The notes below the pieces were generated by a model, which did not search any database, was not told the DNA's origin, and saw only the letters and a list, made by a program, of their open reading frames with translations. Shown here piece by piece: positions 31,816 to 38,864 of a stretch of 38,864 nt of DNA (positions are counted from its first letter, which is position 1; each line of letters starts with the position of its first letter). The position numbers and the translations under genes are program-made. The stretch lies in contig JANQWC010000021.1 in assembly GCA_030730025.1 (NCBI GenBank), positions 7,809 to 46,672 on the forward strand, given 5' to 3'. The DNA comes from Crocinitomicaceae bacterium. GTDB taxonomy: Bacteria; Bacteroidota; Bacteroidia; Flavobacteriales_D; Crocinitomicaceae.

Positions 31816-33959
31816 TGTTTGTTGTATTGAATAATGTAATTTCCTAAAAATGTGGTAATCGAATACGCGTTGTTCCCAAATGAACTCAGCTGTACTTCTT
31901 GTTGGCCATGACGCTTTTCGGTGTCGAGGTCTCGACCTAAGTCGTCTAGAAGGTAGATTTGGTTGCCTACCGCATCAATGATGCTCAACATACTTTGGTT
32001 ATTCGGGCCATAGAAACTTGAAAATTGAGTCAATTCTATGGCTTCTAAGGTTTTTTCCCAAACGCGTTGCCCTTTCGTGTTGAAGGCAAAAAGGCTGGTG
32101 TTGCGCTGAAAGACAATGATTTGGTTAGCTGCTTGCATATACGATCCGACACATTGAACGCGATCAGGCACCTCAAATTGTTTTTGTCCATTTAAAGAAA
32201 GCACAGTTGCTGTGTTTTTTTCGATTTTTACGGCGAACGCAGCGCTTGTGTTTCCGACCAAAACGTAGGTGGTGTCTGCATTTTGCTTGAGAGCTACCTT
32301 GCGTTTGGATAAATCAATAATTTGCTGCTGGGTATCCGTTAAAATACTGACATACGCTTTTCCGCTTTGCTTATAACCGTGCAGCTGACGTACTTTACTG
32401 CCCAAACTAAATTGCTTGATTAGCCCTCCGGTTTCGGAATACAACTGCACACTATTTGAACTGCTTGCGCAAATAAATTCTTTTTTGCCTTTGTTCTCGA
32501 GTACCAGAATGCGCGTGCCGGCGTCGTGGGTGAGGCGATACACCAAGCGACCTGTTTTGTCAAATAATTGGGCTTCGTGTTCAAATTGCACACAAATGAG
32601 CTGCGGGAAGCCACTGATCTGATAAAGCTCAACTACCTCCTGACTCAGGTCTTTTTCCCATTTGCGCAAACCATTGATGTAGCCAACCAATTGGTGGTTT
32701 TCTGTCGAGGCGATCACGTTGCCACGTTCGGCAAAGGCTGCAAATTGCAAGACCCGAAAACCGGGGTTCATGACAAAGTAGTCTCTAATTTTATCTTGTT
32801 GCTCGAGTGTTTGTGCATTGAGTTTTTGGTAACTCGTTTCAATAATTTGCCTACCCAGTAGGGTTACCGTTTTCTTTTGGCTGGCGTCTATCCACCGCGC
32901 GCTCACTTTGCTTGGCATATTGGCAAAGAAGCGTTTGGTCTGGGTTTCGTCCTGAGAAAGGGTTTGCCCGAGGGTTGCAGAGGCGAGCGCCTGGTCTAAA
33001 AGCGTTTTACTGGGGCTCGCAAAACCAAATTGGCCAAAAGTTGCCAAATGCCAAGTGGTTTTGGAGTCGCTAATGAGGCTCGAAAATCGGATTTTGTCGT
33101 AGGAAGCACTTTCGGTATTGAGTTCTTCTTTTCTGAAAAATTCGTTGAGTGTTTGAATTGGGTTTGAATTTTCTTGAAAATCGAAGATGACCAAACTAGC
33201 GCTGTCTTGCTTGAGGTGCACAAAGCCGTGGTCAATACATTTGAACCATGGGCTTTTGGCAAAAGCAGGGTCTAGTTGTTTTGCATAGGATTTTTCGTAG
33301 AAGTAGTATTGCTTGAAAAAATCTGGAATGACGGCAGCAAAAAGCGTTTGATCGTCTTGTTTGCGCAGTGCTGGGTTCGGATTTTTGTATTTGACATAGC
33401 GGTACTTGGCGTCTTTTTTACAATAGGTTTCGGTCAGGCGGATTTGTTTGTTCTTATCCCACTTGAGCCAAGCATAACTTGCCTTTGCACTTACATTGAA
33501 ACGGAGCGCTTGAGCAGTAGGCAGTTCACCTACAAACAGTAGTAATTGGTTGCGGTTGTATTTGCCGTGGAGTTGTCCAAATTCAAATTGTTTGAGCTTG
33601 CCTAGTTGCAGCGGGAAAAGTCCATTTTCAAAGAGATTTTTGATGTCTTTTTGTGTCCAATTCCCTTTCTTTTCGATGAGTATTTTGGTGGTTTTCGCAC
33701 TGAAGAATAGGGTGATGGGTTCCTTAGACCTTTTGACGATTGTATAATAGAGACTTTCATTGAGTTCTGTAGTGACCATTCGCTCGTTTTCCCAGTCGAG
33801 CGCTTGCGGATCTTGTACAATATAAACCGCTTGATCTTTTGGATTGAAGTAGGTCCTGAAGTCGACAAGGTTTTCGTTGGAGAGTAGGTCGTAAGAGCTG
33901 AAAACAACCCAGCCTAGGGCCAAAATACCGAGAAGGAGAAGAACTATACGTTGGCGCAT
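31812..33959 (-). CDS. Membrane-anchored propeller-like protein, unknown function
   Basis: 715 residues from ATG at 33959; an earlier start at 33992 would overlap rnhB. One N-terminal helix (residues 4-22) anchors it, leaving a large periplasmic part. The first 400 residues are not recognised. From about 420 on there are short repeated blades typical of a beta-propeller (AQLFDKTGRLVYRLTHDAGT, NSVQLYSETGGLIKQF, SLFAFNTKGQRVWEK, IYLLDDLGRDL). It overlaps the barrel/TSP3/OmpA gene by 4 bp and follows rnhB by 16 nt. The coupling suggests it helps assemble or regulate that outer-membrane protein. Confidence 0.8.
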   Translation of the reverse strand: MRQRIVLLLLGILALGWVVFSSYDLLSNENLVDFRTYFNPKDQAVYIVQDPQALDWENERMVTTELNESLYYTIVKRSKEPITLFFSAKTTKILIEKKGNWTQKDIKNLFENGLFPLQLGKLKQFEFGQLHGKYNRNQLLLFVGELPTAQALRFNVSAKASYAWLKWDKNKQIRLTETYCKKDAKYRYVKYKNPNPALRKQDDQTLFAAVIPDFFKQYYFYEKSYAKQLDPAFAKSPWFKCIDHGFVHLKQDSASLVIFDFQENSNPIQTLNEFFRKEELNTESASYDKIRFSSLISDSKTTWHLATFGQFGFASPSKTLLDQALASATLGQTLSQDETQTKRFFANMPSKVSARWIDASQKKTVTLLGRQIIETSYQKLNAQTLEQQDKIRDYFVMNPGFRVLQFAAFAERGNVIASTENHQLVGYINGLRKWEKDLSQEVVELYQISGFPQLICVQFEHEAQLFDKTGRLVYRLTHDAGTRILVLENKGKKEFICASSSNSVQLYSETGGLIKQFSLGSKVRQLHGYKQSGKAYVSILTDTQQQIIDLSKRKVALKQNADTTYVLVGNTSAAFAVKIEKNTATVLSLNGQKQFEVPDRVQCVGSYMQAANQIIVFQRNTSLFAFNTKGQRVWEKTLEAIELTQFSSFYGPNNQSMLSIIDAVGNQIYLLDDLGRDLDTEKRHGQQEVQLSSFGNNAYSITTFLGNYIIQYNKQ

Positions 33960-33975
33960 GCGTTTTTTCTCAAAG

Positions 33976-34587
33976 TTAGTCAAAAAGGCCAAGTTGGTGG
34001 TCGCGCGCTAATAATTGAAAAGTCAGTCTGTGATGAGGTGTTGTGCCAAACTCAGCTAGCGCTTTGCGGTGGGCAATTGTGGGGTAACCTTGGTTTTGTT
34101 CCCAACCATACTGCGGATATTGCTGATGTAAGTCCGTCATGAGCTGATCTCTATGCGTTTTGGCTAAAATACTCGCTGCCGCAATACTCGCAAAACGCGC
34201 ATCGCCTTTCACCATGCAAACAGCGGGTATTTGTTGGTAGGGTTTGAAACGGTTGCCATCCACCAAAATAAAAGCGGGTTGGATGCGCAGTTGCTCCAGT
34301 GCGCGGTGCATGGCCAAAATACTGGCATTTAGGATGTTTATTTGGTCAATTTCGAGGTGGTCTACGATGCCAATGCCGTAGCAGAGTGCTTTTTCCAAAA
34401 TTTCTTCGCGCAGCTGAGCGCGTTTTTTGGCACTTAATTGTTTAGAATCATTGAGTGCAGCTATTGGCCGATCCGGATCTAGAATGACAGCTGCTGCCAC
34501 CACTGGCCCTGCCAAACAACCTCGCCCAGCTTCATCGCAACCAGCTTCAGGAACAAGTTCTTGGTATTGTAAGATTAAATCTACCAC
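33976..34587 (-). CDS. rnhB: Ribonuclease HII
   Basis: 203 residues starting at GTG 34587, with no closer ATG before the catalytic motif. Motifs: [19 protein letters not shown] carries the first two acidic residues; [12 protein letters not shown] and the later [10 protein letters not shown] complete the active site. It cleaves the RNA strand of RNA-DNA hybrids, including single ribonucleotides. First gene of a three-gene set with the propeller-like protein and the OmpA protein; that link is probably only co-transcription. Confidence 0.95.
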   Translation of the reverse strand: MVDLILQYQELVPEAGCDEAGRGCLAGPVVAAAVILDPDRPIAALNDSKQLSAKKRAQLREEILEKALCYGIGIVDHLEIDQINILNASILAMHRALEQLRIQPAFILVDGNRFKPYQQIPAVCMVKGDARFASIAAASILAKTHRDQLMTDLHQQYPQYGWEQNQGYPTIAHRKALAEFGTTPHHRLTFQLLARDHQLGLFD

Positions 34588-34640
34588 AGCACCAAATTAT
34601 TGAAATATTTTGTAGTTTTATGCTAATCTAAACTTACCCC

Positions 34641-35009
34641 ATGAAAAAATTAACTCTTCTTGTATTGGCATTAGGGCTTAACTTGCTCGTTTTTGGTCAA
34701 AAAACACTTAGCGCGTCAGCAGCTAATCTTGCAGAACTCAAAGGAGGCGTGGCCAGTGGCCATATCCAACTCACTTTGCCAGCAGAAGTCACTGAAGAAA
34801 ACGTCATCATGTACGCAAAATACTACACCAATATGTTCACCGTAGATTTCAACGCCAAATCACACGTTGCTACTTTTCACATGATCACCAACGATGCCAA
34901 TTCAAGACGCGTTATTTTGCGTTTTTTGGGTGCCAATCAAATCGCCAACGTTCAAGTAGCAGATCGCGCTTATGACCTCGGTGCATTTTTTGACAACTTC
35001 CTCCAATAA
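34641..35009 (+). CDS. Small secreted protein, unknown function
   Basis: 122 residues with a clear signal peptide (KKLTLLVLALGLNLLVFGQ). The mature part of about 102 residues has one compact alpha/beta look: VTEENVIMYAKYYTNMFTVD, then VATFHMITNDANSRRVILRF. No cysteines or known motif. It lies 22 nt before a DUF4920 lipoprotein on the same strand, so they are probably one operon. Not recognised as any named family. Confidence 0.72.
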   Translation: MKKLTLLVLALGLNLLVFGQKTLSASAANLAELKGGVASGHIQLTLPAEVTEENVIMYAKYYTNMFTVDFNAKSHVATFHMITNDANSRRVILRFLGANQIANVQVADRAYDLGAFFDNFLQ

Positions 35010-35031
35010 TTAAAGTCACTCCTTCTTTCTC

Positions 35032-35520
35032 ATGAAAATATTTTTTGTTGCGGTAGCCGCACTTGCCCTTACCTTGTCTAGTTGTAAGAACTCACAGATT
35101 GCCTACAAGCACTATGGTCCTGTTGCCGTAGATTCAACTCAGGCACTTACCCTAGACCAAATGCTTGTGGCATTTCAAGCCAATCCAAAAAATGATATGT
35201 TCACGTTTTCGGCACCATTAGTTGGTGTTTGCCAGAGCGCTGGTTGTTGGGTCAATGTACAGCCAAGCAGCGGAGACCTCATTCGCGTGCGCTTCAAAGA
35301 CCATTTCCTTGTACCACCAGCCACCGAAATCAAATCCGTAGCTTATTTCCATGGCAGAGCCTATTATGACACCCTTTCGATTGAGCTTCAGAAGCACTTT
35401 TTAGAAGATGCCAAAGCACCGCAATCCGAAATCGATCAAATCACTGCCCCTAAGATTGAATTGAATTTTGAAGCGGATGGCGTTTGGGTTAAGAAGTCTT
35501 CTTCAAAACCAAAAAAGTAA
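35032..35520 (+). CDS. DUF4920 lipoprotein
   Basis: 162 residues. Lipoprotein signal with cysteine at LSSC (C18). The core VGVCQSAGCWVNVQPSSGDL followed by VRFKDHFLVP matches the Bacteroidota DUF4920 family; two conserved cysteines in VCQSAGCW may bind metal or form a disulphide. Role unknown, probably envelope. Ends in a lysine/serine tail; the last 32 bases overlap the 3' end of the opposite small gene. Confidence 0.85.
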   Translation: MKIFFVAVAALALTLSSCKNSQIAYKHYGPVAVDSTQALTLDQMLVAFQANPKNDMFTFSAPLVGVCQSAGCWVNVQPSSGDLIRVRFKDHFLVPPATEIKSVAYFHGRAYYDTLSIELQKHFLEDAKAPQSEIDQITAPKIELNFEADGVWVKKSSSKPKK

Positions 35521-35659
35521 ACGCAACCGAAGCGCCTACAATAGCTCCTTTAGCCCACCACAAATAGGAGGGCATTAAAAAGAGCGCCACCAAATTGACT
35601 GGTATCAACAAGATAGCCAGTAAATGAAACTTCCCTTGGTTTTTATTTTCTGAAATCAT
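35489..35659 (-). CDS. Small two-helix membrane protein, 56 residues
   Basis: Reading the minus strand from ATG at 35659 gives 56 codons ending with TAA at 35489-35491. The protein starts MISENKNQGKFH, followed by two hydrophobic helices (LLAILLIPVNLVALFLM, then WWAKGAIVGASVAFTFLVL) and ends KKTS. The start overlaps the stop of 5-formyltetrahydrofolate cyclo-ligase by 17 bp and the end overlaps the DUF4920 gene. A membrane protein of this clean helix-loop-helix form is unlikely to arise by chance. Function unknown. Confidence 0.72.
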   Translation of the reverse strand: MISENKNQGKFHLLAILLIPVNLVALFLMPSYLWWAKGAIVGASVAFTFLVLKKTS

Positions 35660-36212
35660 AAATGCCTCCTGGTGTGAAACAAAGGTGCAACGGGATGTCG
35701 TCCGGATGCAAGTCTGCTATGGATACAAACTCATCAAATAAATGGAGTCCTATGAATAAGCAATCAGGTTTGCATTGCTTGAGTAAGCGGTCGTAAAAAC
35801 CTTTGCCGTAGCCCACGCGCTGTCCGTCCGAATTGAGGCCGAGCAAGGGCACAAACACATAATCTAGTTTATTGGCAAGAAGCATTCTGCCGTGCTTAGG
35901 TTCTGGTATGCCAAACGCACTGATTTCAAGCTGGCTTGGGTGCTCGTAGTGGTAAAGTGCCAAGCTGTGGTCACTAAAATTGGCTTTAGAGAGTACCGGA
36001 TGCCCGCCTTTCAAAATGATGTCTTCGAGTAAGCCGTAGGTTGAGATTTCTTTTTGCCGCTCGATGGGCAGAAAGATGCTTACGTATTTAGAGGAGAATG
36101 GGATAGAATCCAGCACAAGTGCTTGGACTTGTGCTGAGATTTTAGTGATGTCAAATGGGCTTAGCTGAGCTCGCTTGGCTTTATAAAGCTGGCGAATTTC
36201 GGCTTTTGTCAT
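35643..36212 (-). CDS. 5-formyltetrahydrofolate cyclo-ligase
   Basis: 189 residues, usual length. It converts 5-formyl-THF to 5,10-methenyl-THF using ATP. Seen: basic N-terminal KAEIRQLYKAKRAQLS, SIFLPIERQKEIST, FVPLLGLNSDGQRVGYGKGF and YDRLL, which is the family signature. Lies 1 nt after the stop of the PpiD-like gene, so it is probably co-transcribed with it and with the 56-residue protein. Confidence 0.95.
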   Translation of the reverse strand: MTKAEIRQLYKAKRAQLSPFDITKISAQVQALVLDSIPFSSKYVSIFLPIERQKEISTYGLLEDIILKGGHPVLSKANFSDHSLALYHYEHPSQLEISAFGIPEPKHGRMLLANKLDYVFVPLLGLNSDGQRVGYGKGFYDRLLKQCKPDCLFIGLHLFDEFVSIADLHPDDIPLHLCFTPGGIYDFRK

Positions 36213-36213
36213 G

Positions 36214-38442
36214 TTATAAGCGAACGCCGAGTTCAGAGAGCTTGCGGTTGTCTACAACGCCCGCTTTTTTGCGCAAACCACCCATAGCCTGTCCTTCTAC
36301 TTGGTTGGCTAAGCCTTGCATGAGTTGGTCTTTTTCTGCTTGGAAATTGGTTGTAGCAGGTGCTTTAGTGCTCGACTTGATTTGGATCACGTAAACGCCT
36401 GTTTCGCCTTTAATTGGAAGCGTGCGCTGACCTTTCTTAAGCGCTCCTGAGAACAAATTACCGATGATGGTAGGCTCATAACCTGCGTTGGAGATTTGTG
36501 GGTTGCCGAAGGTTACTTCCCCATCGATAATAGGCGTATTGAATCTTTTTGAGATGGCTTGTAAAGACTTCCCAGCCATTTGATTCATGAAACGTTTTGC
36601 TTTCTTTTCTTGGACGAGTTCTCTCTCCATTTGAGCGCGGACGTTCTCAAAAAGCGGCTCACCTTCCGGACGAATGGCGCTGATCATGGCGATAACGTAT
36701 TTTTCTTTGTCGCGAATAGGCGAGAGGGTCATGGTACCAACGGTTGCATCTTCGGCATATGCCATTTCCAATACGCGGTCGCGGGCCATGGTGGTGGTGA
36801 ATCCGTAGACTTTCGGTGCTTTGTCTTCGATTTGGATCACGCGTGGTGCGTAGTTCGCACGGGTAACGATGGTGTCAAAAAGTGCTGCTTTTTTGAATGC
36901 ATCTTCTTCTTTAGAAATCTTGCGGTCAAGTTTCATCAGGATGCCATTGACTTCGCTTTCCATGTTGGCTACAGTTTCGTCAGATGGTTTGAACGTAACG
37001 CTGATAGAAGCCAATAATGGGAATTTACCCGGTGCGCGATCTAGTACTTCGATGATGTGGAATCCGAAATCGGTTTTGACAACACCTACTTTACCAATTG
37101 GGGCAGTGGCGCAATAACCACCGAATTCTTTGACCATATCTCCTTCGAGGAAGTCTTCGTAAACGCCACCTTTGTCTTTTGATCCTGGGTCTTCTGAGTA
37201 TTTATTGGCCATTGCATCCCAGTTTGTTTTATTTAAAACTTTTGCGATGCTATCTGCTGTTTTCTTTTTAGCAGCTATGACTTTTTCGTCTTTGCTGCTA
37301 TTGGTGGAAATCAGGATGTGGCGTGCTTTGAGGCTAGCTGGTGTAAAGCCAATGACTTTAGACAAGACCATTTTTTCTTTGGAAACATATGGCCCAACTA
37401 ATTGACCCAATGCAGCCGTTTTAAAGATGGTGTCTAGGCTCATTGGGTAAGTTTGGTAGCGATCTGCTTTCGGATGGCCTTCAGGTACGGACGTGGAACG
37501 TTTGTCGCTAAAGTAAACTGGCGTTTCGCTGTTTTTAGCTACAAATGCAGAATCGTTGGTGCTTGCTGAGAAACCTGCGCGGAGTGTATTCATTTTGTTG
37601 GTGAATACAGTAGAGTCTGCTTTGGATGGGCGGATATTGACGTCAAACATTTTGACATCGCGGCTCGCGTTGCGCACGGCATATTTTTTATCGCCTTTGT
37701 GTGCTTCGTAAAAGGCTTTGAGTTCTGTTTCAGAAACTTTGATGTCGGCATCAGAGATTTCGGTGTAACGACGCACTGTAAAAGAAATGGTTTTCTTTTC
37801 GTTGTTGGCGTAGTATTGATCTTCAGCCTCGAGGTCGGTGACGTAAACACCTTGCTTGAGCAAACCAAAGTATTTCTCCGTTTTGCGGCGATCGGTGTGG
37901 TAAGATTTGAAACCATTCCATTGGTCAACGGCTTGCGCTTCTTTAGATTTTTTGAGGTTGTCTAGTGTAGCTTTGAGTTTGACACGGCCGTTTTCGATAG
38001 ATTGTGGTGTTTGGATTCCTGTAAGTGAATCAGTAAAAAACTGATTGAGGTCTTGTAAGACGTTGAAGCCGTCTTTGGCATACCAGTATGAATCAAGCTC
38101 GCGGTCAGTTACGCCAATACCGAGTTTTTCGTATTCTTTGCTCAAGATAGTGGAGTCTACCATGAAGTTCCAAGCTTTGTCGCTGGAAGCTTCCATGTCT
38201 GTTTCGGTGAATGCTTTGCTGTTCTGTGCAGCCTGATTGCGCTCTTGTTCTTGGAACTTAGCACTTGCGATACTGTAGGTTGCTGGGTCTACTTTGTCTC
38301 CAAAAACGAGACCGATGCCGTATTCACCTTCGCCAATTCCAAATAAACTTTGGTAATCATTGAGGATGAAAGCCAACAAGGCGATGCCTATCATTGCTAC
38401 TAGTAAGCCAGATTTTGCGCGAATTTTACCGATTAATGCCAT
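36214..38442 (-). CDS. Peptidyl-prolyl isomerase, PpiD/SurA-like foldase
   Basis: 742 residues. An N-terminal helix (about 10-30) anchors it to the inner membrane. After a SurA-N-like region, a parvulin domain lies near residues 350-450 (ARHILISTN, SEDPGSKDKGGVYEDFLEGD, VKTDFGFHIIEVLD). E. coli PpiD is about 620 residues, so this is a longer Bacteroidota form with an extra C-terminal part. It assists folding of outer-membrane and secreted proteins. First gene of the ppiD - formyl-THF ligase set; the best -7 match upstream, TATATTCG at 38471-38464, is imperfect. Confidence 0.9.
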   Translation of the reverse strand: MALIGKIRAKSGLLVAMIGIALLAFILNDYQSLFGIGEGEYGIGLVFGDKVDPATYSIASAKFQEQERNQAAQNSKAFTETDMEASSDKAWNFMVDSTILSKEYEKLGIGVTDRELDSYWYAKDGFNVLQDLNQFFTDSLTGIQTPQSIENGRVKLKATLDNLKKSKEAQAVDQWNGFKSYHTDRRKTEKYFGLLKQGVYVTDLEAEDQYYANNEKKTISFTVRRYTEISDADIKVSETELKAFYEAHKGDKKYAVRNASRDVKMFDVNIRPSKADSTVFTNKMNTLRAGFSASTNDSAFVAKNSETPVYFSDKRSTSVPEGHPKADRYQTYPMSLDTIFKTAALGQLVGPYVSKEKMVLSKVIGFTPASLKARHILISTNSSKDEKVIAAKKKTADSIAKVLNKTNWDAMANKYSEDPGSKDKGGVYEDFLEGDMVKEFGGYCATAPIGKVGVVKTDFGFHIIEVLDRAPGKFPLLASISVTFKPSDETVANMESEVNGILMKLDRKISKEEDAFKKAALFDTIVTRANYAPRVIQIEDKAPKVYGFTTTMARDRVLEMAYAEDATVGTMTLSPIRDKEKYVIAMISAIRPEGEPLFENVRAQMERELVQEKKAKRFMNQMAGKSLQAISKRFNTPIIDGEVTFGNPQISNAGYEPTIIGNLFSGALKKGQRTLPIKGETGVYVIQIKSSTKAPATTNFQAEKDQLMQGLANQVEGQAMGGLRKKAGVVDNRKLSELGVRL

Positions 38443-38505
38443 TTGAGTTCATTTTTAAGATTGCGAATATATGAAGATTTGAGCAGAGCCCCAAGTATTT
38501 GAACA

Positions 38506-38531
38506 CAAAAAAGGAGGTCTAACGACCTCCT
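38506..38531 (-). terminator. Terminator overlapping a stop codon
   Basis: AGGAGGTC (38512-38519) pairs with GACCTCCT (38524-38531), loop of 4. The minus strand continues with six T. The TAG stop of the gene from the right edge is at 38521-38519, across the loop and stem. Confidence 0.85.
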
Positions 38532-38864
38532 CCTTTAGTGTTTGTATTTTGATTGGTTGGTTTTGGTTTCGGAGTCGCCTCCGGAGTGCTTGGTTTTGGA
38601 GTCGCCGGCTTGGTTGGTGCTGGCGCCGGTGTGGGTGCCGGTGTTGGTTTTGGAGCCGGGCTTGTGGTCGGTTTTGGTGCTACCGGCTTTGGTGTTGTTG
38701 GTGCCGGAGTTGGTTTTGGTGCTACCGGCTTTGGTGTTGTTGGTGCCGGAGTTGGTTTTGGTGCTACCGGCTTTGGTGTTGTTGGTGCCGGAGTTGGTTT
38801 CGGAGCTGCTGGCTTCGGTGTTGTTGGCGCAGGAGTTGGTTTTGGCGCAACTGGTTTTGGTGTT
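38519..38864 (-). CDS. Proline-rich C-terminal tail of a protein cut by the window edge
   Basis: The last 114 codons are seen on the minus strand, ending in TAG at 38521-38519. The sequence is almost only Pro, Lys, Ala, Thr and Val (PKPVAPKPTPAPTT unit of 14 residues), closing with NQNTNTKGGGR. Such tails are flexible wall- or periplasm-spanning linkers. The domain that defines the protein lies beyond the edge, so no function can be given. Position suggests it belongs to the transcript upstream of the PpiD-like gene, but a terminator separates them. Confidence 0.75.
   Translation of the reverse strand, partial: TPKPVAPKPTPAPTTPKPAAPKPTPAPTTPKPVAPKPTPAPTTPKPVAPKPTPAPTTPKPVAPKPTTSPAPKPTPAPTPAPAPTKPATPKPSTPEATPKPKPTNQNTNTKGGGR
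38671..38864 (-). repeat. 42-bp tandem repeat in the proline-rich tail
   Basis: Three perfect 42-bp copies (38671-38712, 38713-38754, 38755-38796), a fourth diverged one (38797-38838) and part of a fifth. Each encodes 14 residues. Confidence 0.9.

Noticed and set aside
38532..38864. Glycine-rich plus-strand reading
   Set aside because: It is the complement of the proline-rich repeat; the minus frame ends properly at a stop and terminator.

Overview
The window is chromosomal DNA of a member of the Bacteroidota, most likely Flavobacteriia (order Flavobacteriales). The reasons are: promoters of the TTG-N17-21-TAnnTTTG type instead of sigma-70 boxes; a PorP/SprF protein and C-terminal type IX secretion (T9SS) sorting domains; families largely confined to Bacteroidota (IPExxxVDY protein upstream of pyruvate kinase, DUF5916, DUF4920, a barrel/TSP3/OmpA protein); and the exbB-exbD-exbD-tonB locus. 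The region is compact: many genes overlap by 4-12 bp or lie 1-3 bp apart. No insertion sequence, CRISPR array or prophage was seen.

Layout. 1-543: start of a PorP/SprF-like T9SS protein (-), cut by the window edge. 579-6005: two divergent phenylacetate (paa) operons. paaA-paaB-paaC-paaD (+) encode the phenylacetyl-CoA epoxidase core and its maturation factor; two tandem PaaE-type reductases plus a short-chain dehydrogenase run the other way. 6120-7998: PadR regulator and PspC-domain membrane protein. 7987-12532: DUF5916 protein, M15-like secreted protein, DUF493 protein, an anchored Ig-like protein and an outer-membrane barrel. 12654-16865: IPExxxVDY protein, pyk, recJ and riboflavin synthase. 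16934-22853 (-): exbB, exbD, exbD, tonB, then a two-helix mini-protein, a PstS-like lipoprotein and a TPR protein. 23099-23456: a short FISUMP-like remnant and tRNA-Cys. 23505-26383 (-): two adjacent T9SS cargo enzymes, a haem/copper monooxygenase and an esterase-like hydrolase. 26462-29085: ChaN-like protein, then a PhoR/PhoB-like two-component pair. 29245-34587 (-): rnhB, an anchored propeller-like protein, and a large barrel/TSP3/OmpA protein. 34641-36212: a small secreted protein, a DUF4920 lipoprotein, an overlooked 56-residue two-helix protein and 5-formyltetrahydrofolate cyclo-ligase. 36214-38442: PpiD-like foldase. 38519-38864: proline-rich tail of a gene entering from the right edge.

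The genes suggest an aerobe that can activate phenylacetyl-CoA, exports enzymes by T9SS and energises outer-membrane uptake with TonB. The most interesting points are the doubled PaaE reductases with an operator-like repeat at the paaA start site, a haem/copper oxygenase fusion sent out by T9SS, 11-bp direct repeats placed like a Pho box ahead of the response regulator, the translationally coupled propeller/OmpA pair, the -7 elements lying 3-6 nt from ATG codons (leaderless mRNAs), and a stop codon built into its own terminator hairpin. I did not find a convincing wholly new defence or mobile system.
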